The translations under genes and the position numbers were made by a program. The notes under the pieces are model-generated. The model had not been told where the DNA came from. It did not search any database and saw only the letters and a list, made by a program, of their open reading frames with translations. Shown here piece after piece: positions 22,326-34,000 of a stretch of DNA of 64,000 bases. Source of the DNA: Helichrysum umbraculigerum. Taxonomy: Eukaryota > Streptophyta > Magnoliopsida > Asterales > Asteraceae. The number at the start of each line of letters is the position of its first letter. Position 1 is the first letter of the stretch. Where the stretch lies: contig CATIUR010000003.1 of assembly GCA_949592205.1 (NCBI GenBank), forward strand, positions 145,925,259-145,989,258, given 5' to 3'.

Positions 22326-23649
22326 ACTTTCTGTTTAATCTACTTAACATATATATATATATATATATGTTAGACATTTTCGAAAAATATGTTTTATTTA
22401 CAACCGAAGATCCATAACTGGTAATGCATACATACACATATATTTTTGGTTTAAGTGTCATTTGTTACATGTTTCTTTCATAAGGTTTTACCCATGTTTA
22501 CAACATATATTTATTATAAGAATCATCACCACAACAATATTTATAATTTATCAAGTTATAGCTATATATAGGAAATTAAAATGAAGAGAAACCTCACAAA
22601 AAGTTCAAGATGATGGATGATCCTGTGATGTTGATGATGACGATTATGACGAACGATGATGATGATTATGAGTGAACCGTATGATGATGATCAAGAACCC
22701 ATTTTTGTGTAGTGTTAAGGTTTTAAGTTTGAGGGTGTTTTGATGATTGTGATGAAGATGATAATGGTGAAAATGAAGGAGGAAGTTTAGCTCCTGATTG
22801 TTGCCTCCTCTGCTTGTTGCTGCTGCCGATGGTGTCCAGAGAAGAAGAAGAAAAGAAAAAAAAAAGTTGGTAGCCTCAATAATTCAGTGTGTGTGTGTGT
22901 GATCTGATGAAATGAGATGAAATGTGTATGTATGGTTTTTGGTTCCAAAATTTCAACAAGAGTTATGGAGGTGAATGGATTTTGTCGACAGATATTTTTA
23001 GTTGGTGCATTATTGGTAGTTTTTGACCCGTTAATTTCGAGTACGGGTATAATTTGTGATACATCGGGTATAATAAAATTACTTGTTAGTTAAATCTTTA
23101 TTTTAAACTTAGTAAGTGATAATTATAAAAGTGAAATACTTTGTTAAAGTCGTTAATATAATTAGTCACGGTAAAAGTACTGTACGAGTAAATCGCGTGC
23201 CAGTTTTCAGTTAAATTTGAAAACCATATTTTGAAGAAATGTTCTACATACTAAAACAGTAATAAGCTGTATAATACTTTTAGTATTTTAAATCTCTAGG
23301 CACGTTTTATAATTGGTTTTGTTCGAGTATATACTTTTAATATAAAACGTCTAATTTGTTATATTATCTCAATAATATAAATAATCAATATTTGTAGTCA
23401 ATAATTTTTGAATTATCAATTATTTTGGATCACCAACATTATTGTATTTTCTTTGTCGAGTTTAATACGCTAATTTGTACGCAATTATATATACACATAT
23501 AACTACAACCAAATATATCACGTAATCACATAGTAAGTTTTCACCAAACTTATACACAAAATAGTTTTGAATTCACTCAATCAGGGAATTACTCTAGGTA
23601 ATGCATGTAATTAAGTAAGGATTAATACCCTAAATGGAGGATTGTCACA

Positions 23650-24206
23650 TTGACACTTTGATACTTGCTGTGCTTTCTTTTGAGAAATCGTTTCACAAAA
23701 TATTACACTATATATTTGTTATTATTGATTATAAGGTAACTCATTTTTTATTTTAATTTTGAAGTAACTTAAAATTAGGTCAAGAATGGTTTTATTAACC
23801 ACCTAAATTACTTCTTACATCATTAAAGTTGATTAACGACAAAATCGAATTAACGGCATACGAAGTAATATTTTGGTACAGATGAACTCCTAAACAAATT
23901 TGATACCGTATAAATAATCATGCCACGACTCCTAAACAAATTTGATTCCGATCCGTATAATCATGCCATGATCACTTACATTAAGTAGGTTGTTACACCC
24001 ATTATTTTTTAATCTAACGTGTGTTTGTGTGTGAACGCTTATATATATCTAATGTACGTGTTGATTTAGCTTCGTCTTCGTGGCAATAATTTTTTTTGTT
24101 AAAAATTAATTAATTATTAATATTAATATGGAGTTAATAAATATTCTTATCAAATTATTTTTCTTAATCATACTTACAGATTTATGAATGTCAATTTATC
24201 AATTTT

Positions 24207-24287
<81 letters not shown>

Positions 24288-24713
24288 CTAAGCGATTATT
24301 ATTTTCCCATAAATCTATGCGATTATTATTTGTTGTATTTTAATTTCTAAGTGTTTTATTTGATTCTTATTGTTTGTATCCGTAAAAAAAAAAGTGTTCT
24401 TAAATTTGAAAATGTACACGTGTACGTAATATATATTGTATATATATTCAAAGAGTCTTATATACTTTTAAAATTTTGTTCCAAGGTGCACAATATACAA
24501 CTGATAAAACATATAAAATGTTTCAAAAAAAATTATCATGCTTGTACTTTATGGTTTATTGGTCACTCGTTGTGCATATTGAAACAAAATTTGTAAGTAT
24601 TTTGCGCATTTTGAAAAGAAAATTCTAATGTTCGTTGTGGACATTGAGTATGTACATAATACATTGCGTATCTGTGTACAATTTGACAACTAAAGGGGTA
24701 AATTTGGCTTTTA
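23650..24713. other. AT-rich intergenic DNA, no gene seen
   Basis: Flank of the outer element. It holds an AT microsatellite at about 24210-24283 and two copies of an AAATCTA(A/T)GCGATTATTATT phrase (24285-24335). No supported coding region. Confidence 0.7.
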
Positions 24714-25021
24714 GAGCATAAGGAGTGAACAGTGTTCCAACAAAATCCTTCATCCAGAACACTGTAATACAGTGTTCTGCCACTCCGCACCAGTGTTCTC
24801 ATCGGTGTTCTCATCAGTGTTTTTCGTTCAGCTTCCAAAATGAGATGTTTTGATCAATGTTCTCATCTTTTTTTGGTTTTGCCCCACACAAAGTATAAAT
24901 ATATAAACAAAAATAAGTTTTGAGAACACTGTCCAAAACACTATCCACCACACCACAAAATCCTCAATAACAACATTCTCCTCAGAACACTGTGAAAACA
25001 AAATCACCACTCCGTGTGCTC
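24714..25021. mobile_element. Tourist-like (PIF/Harbinger) MITE, 308 bp
   Basis: Terminal inverted repeats GAGCATAAGGAGTG and (reverse complement) GAGCACACGGAGTG, flanked by TTA on both sides (24711-24713 and 25022-25024). The interior repeats GTGTTCT/AGAACAC phrases on both strands. No coding capacity. Confidence 0.85.
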
Positions 25022-25024
25022 TTA

Positions 25025-25975
25025 CCATTGTATATGGGGTTTATTTTCTTTTAAAGTGTATTATATTTTATCTCTTTTATTATTGTGAGGAACGTACTTT
25101 CAAAACTTCTATTATATGTATTGAACTTATCAATTTCATCTATTGTATCGAAACTTTCTTTTTTGGCAATGATAAAAAAGGAAATTTTATCTTCAATTTA
25201 TCGTTAACACCAAATAATGAAAATATACATACAATAGACATAATTGACATTTTCAATACATACAATATATCAAATGAAAGTATTCCCCATATAATAGTTA
25301 AAATATAGAGTATAATACATTTTAAAACAATAGACCCTAGCTTATTAGGGATTGGTTATTGTGATATAAAGTTTATCGTAGAATAAATAGAATAAAATCT
25401 GGACCGTTAGATCATGCAGTTAATTAATTAATTAATAATTGTATTAACTGATTTTTCTAATTAATAAAAATGGGACACCGGTTTATATATGTAATTTTGG
25501 GAGCCCAATTTCACTCAGTCGACATTTCTCATTTATTGTTGCGCTTCACTCAATTCCAAATTTCAAACAAAATAGTTTCATAGTCCAAACTACATATATT
25601 TTAGAAATAACTCGAGCATCAATGCATCATCTCTGTAATTCAAATGCATGTCACTCTATTAAAACTGATGCACATCTCTAACAAATTGATGCACAAACAT
25701 CAAGTTGATGCACAACCATGAAATACAGCCCTGTAAAATTGACTCACACAACCTTATAACATGAATATGCAAGTCCAAGATGTTGATTCACAAACATTTT
25801 TTGATTCACAAAGTCTGGCACTTTTGATGCACATCGTTCTTGTAGGGTATATGGAGTTTTTCAGGTAATTAAATAATCTGGCCAAGTTATGAGACTTTGG
25901 GTACGTCCATTGTTGTCGCAAAACATCTGGCCAATTCAAATGGCTCTGATGAGAACCTATGCTCTGATTTCATCA
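25025..25975. other. Intergenic region with degenerate repeats
   Basis: No gene seen. GATGCACA(A/T) phrases recur around 25667-25835. The last 400 bases may be the decayed 5' LTR of the remnant that follows, but they do not match the 3' LTR-like sequence at 27026. Confidence 0.5.
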
Positions 25976-25977
25976 GG

Positions 25978-27427
25978 TGGTATCAGAGCTTTGGTTAATT
26001 CAAATGGCTCTGCGTGATGAGAACAGCCTTTTTACTCGTCGAATCGCCGACCGAGGCAGCGATAAAATCGTGTTTGATTCGCAAGATCGCAGGATCCAGG
26101 AAACTGACCCAAAGGATGTCATCTGGGATGAGATCGTTGGGAAAGAGGAGCATCCTGAAGAAGGCGATGGTTACAAGTTTCAGGAAACCGACTCAGAGGC
26201 TTTCATCCGGGATGAGAACTATGGGAAGGAGAAGTATCCTGGGAGTTGTAGCACCCTATATTCATCACGTCCTTGTTTCGATTGTTATGGAGACGAAGAG
26301 GTGATTAACGAAGATCATTGGTGGGCTACACGAGCCTTGAAATGTGGTTGTCGTTCAAGAGGGGGGTACCGTTCATGAAGAGATAACCAGAGGTAGTCTC
26401 GAGTGTGCGAAGGTATCCGCTGGTATTTTCTGCGCAGCTGCAAGAGAACCGACGCCAAAAGAAGTCAATCGAAGAAAACGAAAAAAATCCGTCCAATTTC
26501 GTCATTCTCTGCGCAGCTGCGAGACAACCGATGCCACGGATTCATTAACCGTTGGATCATTGTGATTTTCGAATATGTTGTTTAGGACACATAGCCGCAC
26601 AATCTGACCGTTGAGATTTTCGATTAGCTCTTTCTACCAGGATATATGAATTTACGAATTTGCTGCAGTTTTCTAGACCGAATATGTTTTGATTTTGGTA
26701 ATCGTAGATTCGCCGGAAGAGACAACGATATAACCAACCACCGATACGCATGTGTGTTAGAGGATGAAGACCCATAAACAATTGGAGGAACTTCAGACGG
26801 ATTCCAACAACGAGCGATCCGTAGAGCCGCCGAATGAGGCAACGATGATGTGAGTGAGGATGAAGTCAAGTCACCTGGAAGATTTTTTTTCAAATGGTTT
26901 AACATGATGGAACATGATTCTCTTTTGAGGAGCCGTGAAAAGAAACAGAGGGGGTTAGAAAGTTTCAGAGTTCGAGACTTGGGAATGTAAGACTCGAGGA
27001 CGAGTCTTTTCCAAGAGGGGAAGAATGAAGCAGGGAATGCACGCCTTCGGCTCCTCTGGCTTAGCCGCTGGTTCTTCGGTTACGATGTAAAGTCAAGTAT
27101 CAAACCATTCGGGAAGATTGACGGGTTTAAATGATAATTTACAATTGTCGTTATCTATCCTTTTTATTTTTATTTAATATATATATAGTTTAGGTTAGGA
27201 TATTTTTATATTTGCTTACTTATTTGTTTGAAGTTATCTTTGGAAGAGATTTATCTTTTCCTCCAAGTTAATGTAAGCTATATAATCGCGTCAGTTAGTT
27301 GATGATGAATTGAGAAAAGAAGAGTGTTACTCTTGAAGTCCCGATTTGGGCACCCTTTTAGGGTTTATTGAATTTCCGTTCTTTGTTTATTGTGTGATTT
27401 CTTCGATTCACATACACCCTGTCATCA
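25978..27427 (+). mobile_element. Degenerate LTR-retrotransposon remnant
   Basis: A perfect PBS-like TGGTATCAGAGC (25978-25989) follows a CATCA end. A PPT-like AGAGGGGAAGAA (27014-27025) precedes TGAAGCAGGG, and an LTR-like stretch ends in GTCATCA at 27427. The text before the PPT (CTCGAGGACGAGTC) is of the type found at gypsy 3' ends. No reverse transcriptase or integrase is left, so this is a deleted remnant or a non-autonomous element. Confidence 0.5.
26004..26378 (+). pseudogene. Short ORF with an internal 28-residue duplication, unknown
   Basis: From ATG at 26004 (MALRDENSLFTRR), about 124 codons just after the PBS-like site, the place of gag. Two adjacent copies of QETDxxxxIxDExxGKExxP (about residues 35-80) come from a duplicated segment of about 84 bp. 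I do not recognise the family; it may be the 5' end of a gag-like gene of the remnant element. Confidence 0.35.
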
Positions 27428-27989
27428 AAATTAAGATTATAATTTCGAATACATCCATTATTGTCACAACATCAAGGAATCATCACATCCATCACGCCTC
27501 ATATTACCACCGTCTCTGTTTTGGTTCACAGCCAAATCACACCACAGCCATCATGGCTTCTGATTGCCACCATCCTGAGTTTAGTTCTCTGTTGCTTCAC
27601 ATACATTGTGTGTCATTTTAATTGTTGGATTCTCCGGTGCCGATCGAATAATGTAGAAATAGATAAAAGACATTTTTATTATTTGGTTCTCAATTATGGT
27701 TTGGATAGAGAATAAAGGATGTAATCGATCGATTGGCATGTTATTGTAGTAATGGGGATGACAGTTTTTCTAAAATATTAAATGTAAACACTATTAAATT
27801 TATAATTGCAATACCTATAATAACCCTATTTAGTCTACAATATTTATTACTCTATTATATTATTCTATCATAAACTTTATTCTATTTGATCCAAACACAT
27901 CTTATTATAGTCATCATTAAAAACAAAGATATTTAATTGATCTAAAGTGACTCACTAAATGTGAAAATAATTATGTTCTTTAATTAATG
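27428..27989. other. AT-rich intergenic DNA, nothing recognised
   Basis: No supported gene or repeat. Short open frames here (e.g. 27346-27715) have no recognisable features. Confidence 0.6.
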
Positions 27990-28976
27990 AGATAAGTATA
28001 TGTGATTGCATTCAACTTGCACTCGATATTTATTGTGTGTAACAAACTATCGGTGGTATTTTTAAGGGGTTAGTGTCTGTGAATGCGTCTAATTAACTTG
28101 TATCTGATGTCTATTGTGTGTACTCAACTTACCTTTGCTTATTTTAATGCAGCAAACTTTTAAAAAGTGTGTTTCAATGTATTTTGGTGACATTATGATG
28201 ATGTGTCAAACTCTCTGGACGCCACATGGCGCCTTGAATGAGCGCACATCAGCAAAATACATTATAACACACTTTTTGATAGTTTGATTCATTAAAAATA
28301 ATAAACGTAAGTTGAGTATACACAATATACATTGGGTACAAGTTAAATGCACTCACATGCACTAACCCCTATTTTTAATGCATACAATGCAACTTTCAAA
28401 AAGCATGTTTTAATGTATTTTGTAGTACCTTTTATGATGTGTTAACTTCTACTAGCAAAATACACGCGTTATGCAGCGGAAATCGAGAACAAAATTTTGT
28501 GCAACTTTTAAATTTAAAAGTAAAAATGTTGCCTTTTGACGAACATTCTGAAATTTTTATAACTATTTCCAGGTGAATGTATTATAAAGTTTTGCATATA
28601 TGTTTGGTACAATTACGAAAATTTCTTTTCAAATAATTAATTCAGAGTTAATAAGACGTGTTAATTAAAAGGAAAATTGAGAGATACTAATTGTGTGCAT
28701 TGAAGTATTACCATATTCAACAAAGTCAACATAAGTATGTGTAACCTTAGAGGGCAATTTAGTCATTAGACAATGTTGAGTTAAATTTTAAGATAAACAT
28801 AGACATGCATTATATATAGTTAAGATAGATGGCATGTGCCACCATAAGCAGATGACACATCATCAAAATACATAAAAACACGTTTTTTGAAAGTTTTACT
28901 AGTTACAATTACCACTCATTAATTGGGTACACACAATATATGTTGAGTGCGAGTTGAATGCATTTATATACTTATC
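27990..28976. mobile_element. Outer foldback MITE hosting a second MITE
   Basis: The left arm (GATAAGTATATGTG...GCATTCAACTTGCACTCGAT) and the reverse complement of the right end (GATAAGTATATAAATGCATTCAACTCGCACTCAAC) are clear inverted repeats. A second inner pair lies at about 28390-28425 and 28862-28895. It is interrupted by the element at 28066-28369. No target duplication could be confirmed. Confidence 0.6.
28066..28369. mobile_element. Mutator-like MITE, 304 bp, nested
   Basis: Nearly the whole element is a long inverted repeat beginning GGGGTTAGTG and ending CACTAACCCC. It is flanked by a perfect 9-bp duplication TATTTTTAA (28057-28065 and 28370-28378), the size made by Mutator-type transposases. 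No coding capacity. Confidence 0.9.
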
Positions 28977-29079
28977 CCTTTGAAGAAAATTAAAGGTGTC
29001 ACTAAGAGATGAATTTGTATACATTGGAGCTGTGGTTGATGAAAATGATGATGACATTGCTGATGGTATATATGGTATT

Positions 29080-30078
29080 TGAAGAAGAAGGAAAAGTAGA
29101 AAATGATGAGAATGTTGATATAGAGGATGACATTGATGATGAAGATGCATTAGTTGATGAAATTTAGAGAAAAGAAAATGATAAAGCTGATGATCAGGTA
29201 TCTGAAAGTGATAAAGATACCGAAAGTGAACATGCTGCTGTATCTTCAGAATCTGTACCGCTTGTTTTTGTCAAACATCCTGAATGGCGCACAAAGGTTG
29301 TTGAATCTCCAAAGACGTGCAAATACTATAAGATCGGAGATGACAGCTCCGAGCAAATCATAAGTTGGAAATATGAGCCTGAACACAGGATGATTGTGGT
29401 TAAGCGAAAAGATGGGATCCAATACTTTAGAGAAAGATTAAAGGAGTTGAGTACGCTTCCCAAATGCGAAATCAATAGACTCGCTCAACTTAATATGATC
29501 AATCGCACAGACATTGGAACATGACAGTTTATTGAGTCCACAGTAAAAAGAGAAGTGAACAGTGGAAAGTTTAACTTGATGAAGCCCACTTTGGGAAAAA
29601 GGTATATCTATAAGAAGAGGATTAACCCAATGACAAAGACGACATGGGTAAAGCTGGTGTACCCTTCTTCGAAGACTTTGGAGAAAATTCCACTGGAGCA
29701 ACTACTATTAGACTTTCTCAGAAGATTCAAGTACTGGTATAAATTCCACTAGAGCAACTACTATTAGACTTTCTTAGAAGATTCAAGTATTGGTATTATG
29801 ATCGTGCTACTGGAGAAGCAGTAATAGAGTTTGTGGCTAAGGGGGAGCCTGAAGAGACAGAACAAACGTGGCAAGTACTGAAGAGAGAGCAGATTTATGT
29901 CTATGATCCTATAAGCCTGATAAATCTTTTGAGACAAGACTTGCAGATTCTCCATGAAAACAAGATTATATATGAGATTGAAGACAAGTCAGAAGCAGAG
30001 AAGTTTCAGAGAATTGTTGCAATCTGCATTGATAAAGGAATACATGCTGTTGGAAAATTCCTGACTAATTGGAGCTGA
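29080..30078 (+). pseudogene. Broken coding region of unknown family, beside an LTR
   Basis: Several collinear plus-strand frames read as one former protein: an acidic start (VDIEDDIDDEDALVDE), then KHPEWRTKVVESPKTCKYY (about 29272), KDGIQYFRERLKELSTLP, PTLGKRYIYKKRINPMTK, and a final open frame (about 29797-30078) ending GIHAVGKFLTNWS. Stops interrupt it (e.g. TAG near 29165, TGA near 29522) and a 56-bp tandem duplication (29685-29796) shifts the frame. I do not recognise the domain. Its position just before a PPT-like AAGGGG and an LTR start suggests the 3' coding region of a copia-like element. Confidence 0.5.
29685..29796 (+). repeat. 56-bp tandem duplication
   Basis: 29685-29740 and 29741-29796 are adjacent copies with three differences. 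They lie within the broken coding region and disrupt its frame. Confidence 0.9.
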
Positions 30079-30120
30079 ACAGAAGATATCTGAAGACCAA
30101 GCTGCTGACAAGGGGAAATT

Positions 30121-30516
30121 TGTTGGTGCAATACATGTGTGTCAGTCAACCTTGGTCTATAATGTAAAAGTCGAATTTGTATTTAACACTTAGTGAGTTT
30201 TCTGTGTACATAGCGACACTTGCTAAGTGTCACAATAGCGAAACTAGCATAGCGTCGCATAGGTCGGCACAGGAAAGTGTCGCATACAAGTTTAGGGTTT
30301 CTTTTGTAGCTGACGACATGATAGAGAGGTATACGAGTTTTGTGTGATTTCTTCTGTAAACGCTTATACGAAAACGTCAATAAAAGATCAGAAGTCTTTA
30401 TATATCGTGTGTATTTCCGTTTTACAATTAACATTCACATGATTATTATATTATACGGATTCTTCACGTATGATATACGTACGATTCGATTTCGATAATG
30501 TGATTATTGGGACCTA
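30121..30516 (+). mobile_element. Copia-like LTR, 396 bp (single copy)
   Basis: Starts TGTTGGTGCAAT right after a PPT-like GACAAGGGGAAATT and ends TTGGGACCTACA. It carries words related to the chromovirus arrays (GCGACACTTGCTAAGTGTC at 30211 and GCGTCGCAT, AGTGTCGCAT further on). No second LTR copy is seen nearby. Confidence 0.55.
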
Positions 30517-31042
30517 CATCTGCCCTAACTGGTATCCAATGCAACACTTTATATAGGTCAATTGCACCTGCAAGTTAAGCTGTCACACAGAATTTAATAA
30601 TCTTATAAGACATGATGTATGATCTATGATGCATGATGTATTCTGTTTTAAATAAATCTGATAATACCATAAAATAATAACTTGCTGGATCTGAGCATTT
30701 ATATACATTTGGTTTTTTATTTGTACATTGTAAGACACTCTGGATGATGAGAACGTGGATTCTGATCTTGCCTTTAACAACTAAAGAAATATTGAGTCAT
30801 TAACGTGCAAGAAGAGTAAGTTTAATATAATACTAGTTACGACTTACGAGTAGTATGAAAACACTCACTAGTATTCTTCTTTTATTTAATGTATTTTTGT
30901 ATGATTTTGTGAATTGACCATAAGAATAGTACTGGTTGACTTTGATCATCTTTGTTTTACAAGAATCCTCCCATGTGGTTCTATATATAACAAACCATCT
31001 GAAGACATTTCACTCAGCCCAAATACCATTTAAAAAAAAAAA
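30517..31042 (+). promoter_or_regulatory. Upstream region and TATA box of the NCL gene
   Basis: CTATATATAA at 30981-30990 lies about 50 bases before the start codon, a reasonable core promoter position for a short leader, and CACTCAGCCC follows. An A-rich run (31030-31042) directly precedes the ATG. Confidence 0.55.
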
Positions 31043-34000
31043 ATGGGAAAAGGAGTTACCAGAATTGCATCTTACTTTGCTTTCATTCTTTTTGTGTTCG
31101 CCGGGAACGTAGCAAGTCGTCATTTGCGCTATCATGCTACTGAGTTGGTGTCTGATGGTGTTCGTAATGGTGGTGGTGGTGCTCGAGAGGAAGAATCATT
31201 TCTGCGTCTAAAAGGAATGAATGATTCTTCTGACGAGCAGTGTGAGCTAATGTACGGCTTTTTGCCATGTTCAAGCAATCTTCCTAGTCATCTGGTCCTC
31301 ATTTTCATATATGAGTTCCTATTATATCATGGTGAATCTTATGCCGGTGGTGATGGACGAATTTTTCGTGTTCTTGGCAAGAATATTTATGTTTCAATTT
31401 TTTCTCAGCTACTTGATTCCTTTCCAGATTCTTTGATTCTTCTTGGTAACTTCTCTCTCTGTTTATGTTTCAATTTTTTCAAGATAATTAATGTTGTAGT
31501 TAATGAGTTTTAATTAAAGTTATCTGATGATAGTAATTAGGGGTAGTTCAGGTAATTTAGTTGATATTACCAATTTATTTATAGGAGTGGACAATAATTT
31601 TGGGACAAACAATTTGGGACAGAGCGAGTAATAGAGTATGATATGATGAAATAAATATGAAATGGATATAAAGGGAAACTTCATGTCTTGGTGAAGTAGA
31701 GAAGATTAATTAATGAAATGTGTTAATCACTCAGACGAAGAATATGGACCCGTCGATCAGTTTTTTTTTTTCTCTTTTTCTTGAAACGTATATTTAAATC
31801 AATCTGTGATATAAGCCACTTTTGAGGTTTACATATCGATATTTAAGCTCATATGGGTTTGACTATAATACCAATTAGTGACATAAACGGTATGCATCCC
31901 ATGAACTTATATACATATTTTAATTTCTTTATGTTTTCGATGTGGAATAGGGGTTTGCACCTTCTTGAGAGAAATTAGTAGATACCCACTGCACATTGTC
32001 AAATGTTGTATCTTATAAAAACTGTCTTGATAGATTACCCTTAAGATTATTAATAAGTAACAATGAAAAAGCCCAATAATATATACCACAAAAAGGTAGT
32101 TTGGATGAGTTTATCTGATTGCACATTCGAACATAATAAGATCAAGTTTTATACCGAGTGTTTGGATAAGATTATTTGATTGACCTTATTAGCTTATATA
32201 TAGTGAAGAATTTCATCAGCTCAAAATAAGCTTCAAATTTCGAGTTAATTTGCTTATAAAAAATAAGCTCATCCAAACACCCGCTAAAAGGATCGGGTAA
32301 CTGAATGTGGTGCTTTGACTTTACTCACTGATGAACTCTTTCTTACATTTTTAAAAATCTAATACTCATCTGATTTCAGCAACCGGACTGTTGACTAGCA
32401 AAGAAAAAGCTCAAGAATATGTTGTAACGGGTGCTGGGTTGCTAGCTGGATCGTCAGTATTACTTCTCACTCTTTTATGGGGAGTATGCTTTCTCTGTGG
32501 CAGAAAAGAATTTCATGTTAAATCTGGTTTTGAAAGAAACAGTAAAGTGATACAAATCTTAAATGGTTCGCATCCTTCATCTCCCTTAACATAGTAATTA
32601 GTATCGTCTGTTATTGGCTTAAATATGTTTAGTAAGCATATACTTTAGTTGATGTGAATTTAATATCGGTTTAATTTATTTGTACAGGTTCTGGTGTTGT
32701 TACAGATGTGGAAACCACTTATCATGCCAAAGTTGTATTCTATTCACTGATACCATTAATAGTCATCCTATTGCCAAGTGTGTTTGGTGTATCGTATTCT
32801 AGTCAGGAATACGAGATCGTCCTTCTTGTGTCACTTTCTGCTTCAGTTATATGCTTAATCTCTTACTTCTACTATCAGGTATACTCTGCTTTCATTTCAT
32901 TTGTCGAAAGATTACTAGAGGTGTATCGATTGCATAAAGATTTTGGTGCATATCGTACCTAATTCTTGATTTTTCCTTTTGGGCATCATCTTTTATGCAG
33001 TGTGTTGATGAACAAAAACGAATACAAAAAAGGAGACTGGAGTATGCTGAAGTTGAACATAAAATCGAAATGCACGTGCCGTTTTATCAAGTGCGGGCAC
33101 TTATGGTGGACAGGGAGAAACATCTCATCAATAGGCAAAAAGAAATGGAGAAAGTGTTGAAAAGTTCGGAGAATAACAAAAAAACAATGACCATGGGAAA
33201 ATTTTATGATATGTTTGAAGAATGGCTTAATGGCACAAGAGAATTAATGGATGATCCGTATTCGTTGGATAATTCAGAGACTGAATACAATCAGGTCAGT
33301 TTAACAATAACAACAAGTTCTAGTTTACTTGATTTGAGCTTTCCTAAGAGATAAACTTCATTGTTTGTCTTTCAGGTTGTGGAACTGTTGCTTGAAGAAA
33401 AGATGAAATTGTTTGAATTGCTAAAACGTTTTGGATCACAAGATGAATCAACCTTAAAGAAGTAAGGCGAGGCTATGTTGGTATGAATATTAAACAAAAA
33501 TTTAAAATTGTGGTCTAACCTGATGTCGAAAATCTCAGATTCTTCCAAAGCATTGATACTGATAATAATGGATCTATTACATGGACTGAACTGAAACAGT
33601 TTGTCATGAGTGTCAACTATCATGATGTAAGAGTGGATGAAGAGATGGTAGATATCATAATGAGACATTTAGACATTGATGGAAATGGAAACATCGATGA
33701 AAGTGAATTCATTTCCGGAGTTAGAAAATGGCTTAAGGAGTTACAAAAGCAACCACATCACATCAAAAGAGTAAGGAACGTCATATTAAATATGCAGGTT
33801 TAATTCTTTCCATAGTAATAATAAACGGGTACTCAATACACTGCTTATTTTGTGCAGAAAACAAACAAACGCACACAGAATAACACAAAGGAAAAGGCAG
33901 AGGTAGAGGTGGAGACAAAAGCAAAGGCAGAGGCAAAGGCAAAGGAGGAGGCAAAGGCAAAGGCGACGACAAATGAAAAGTATAAGGCAATATTATTATT

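Larger units (their letters stand above)
19624..23649 (-). mobile_element. 5' LTR of the outer element (complete, 4026 bp)
   Basis: Bounded by TGTCACACCC at 19624 and TTGTCACA at 23649. Contains short degenerate repeats of AGGAAACACAAGTTTAA type (about 20150-20420), AT microsatellites, the three tRNA-like modules, and a GATGAT-rich stretch (about 22610-22790). It is unusually long for a chromovirus LTR. Confidence 0.92.

Noticed and set aside
26403..26905. Several short overlapping frames on both strands
   Set aside because: No motif, mutually overlapping, and inside a decayed retroelement.
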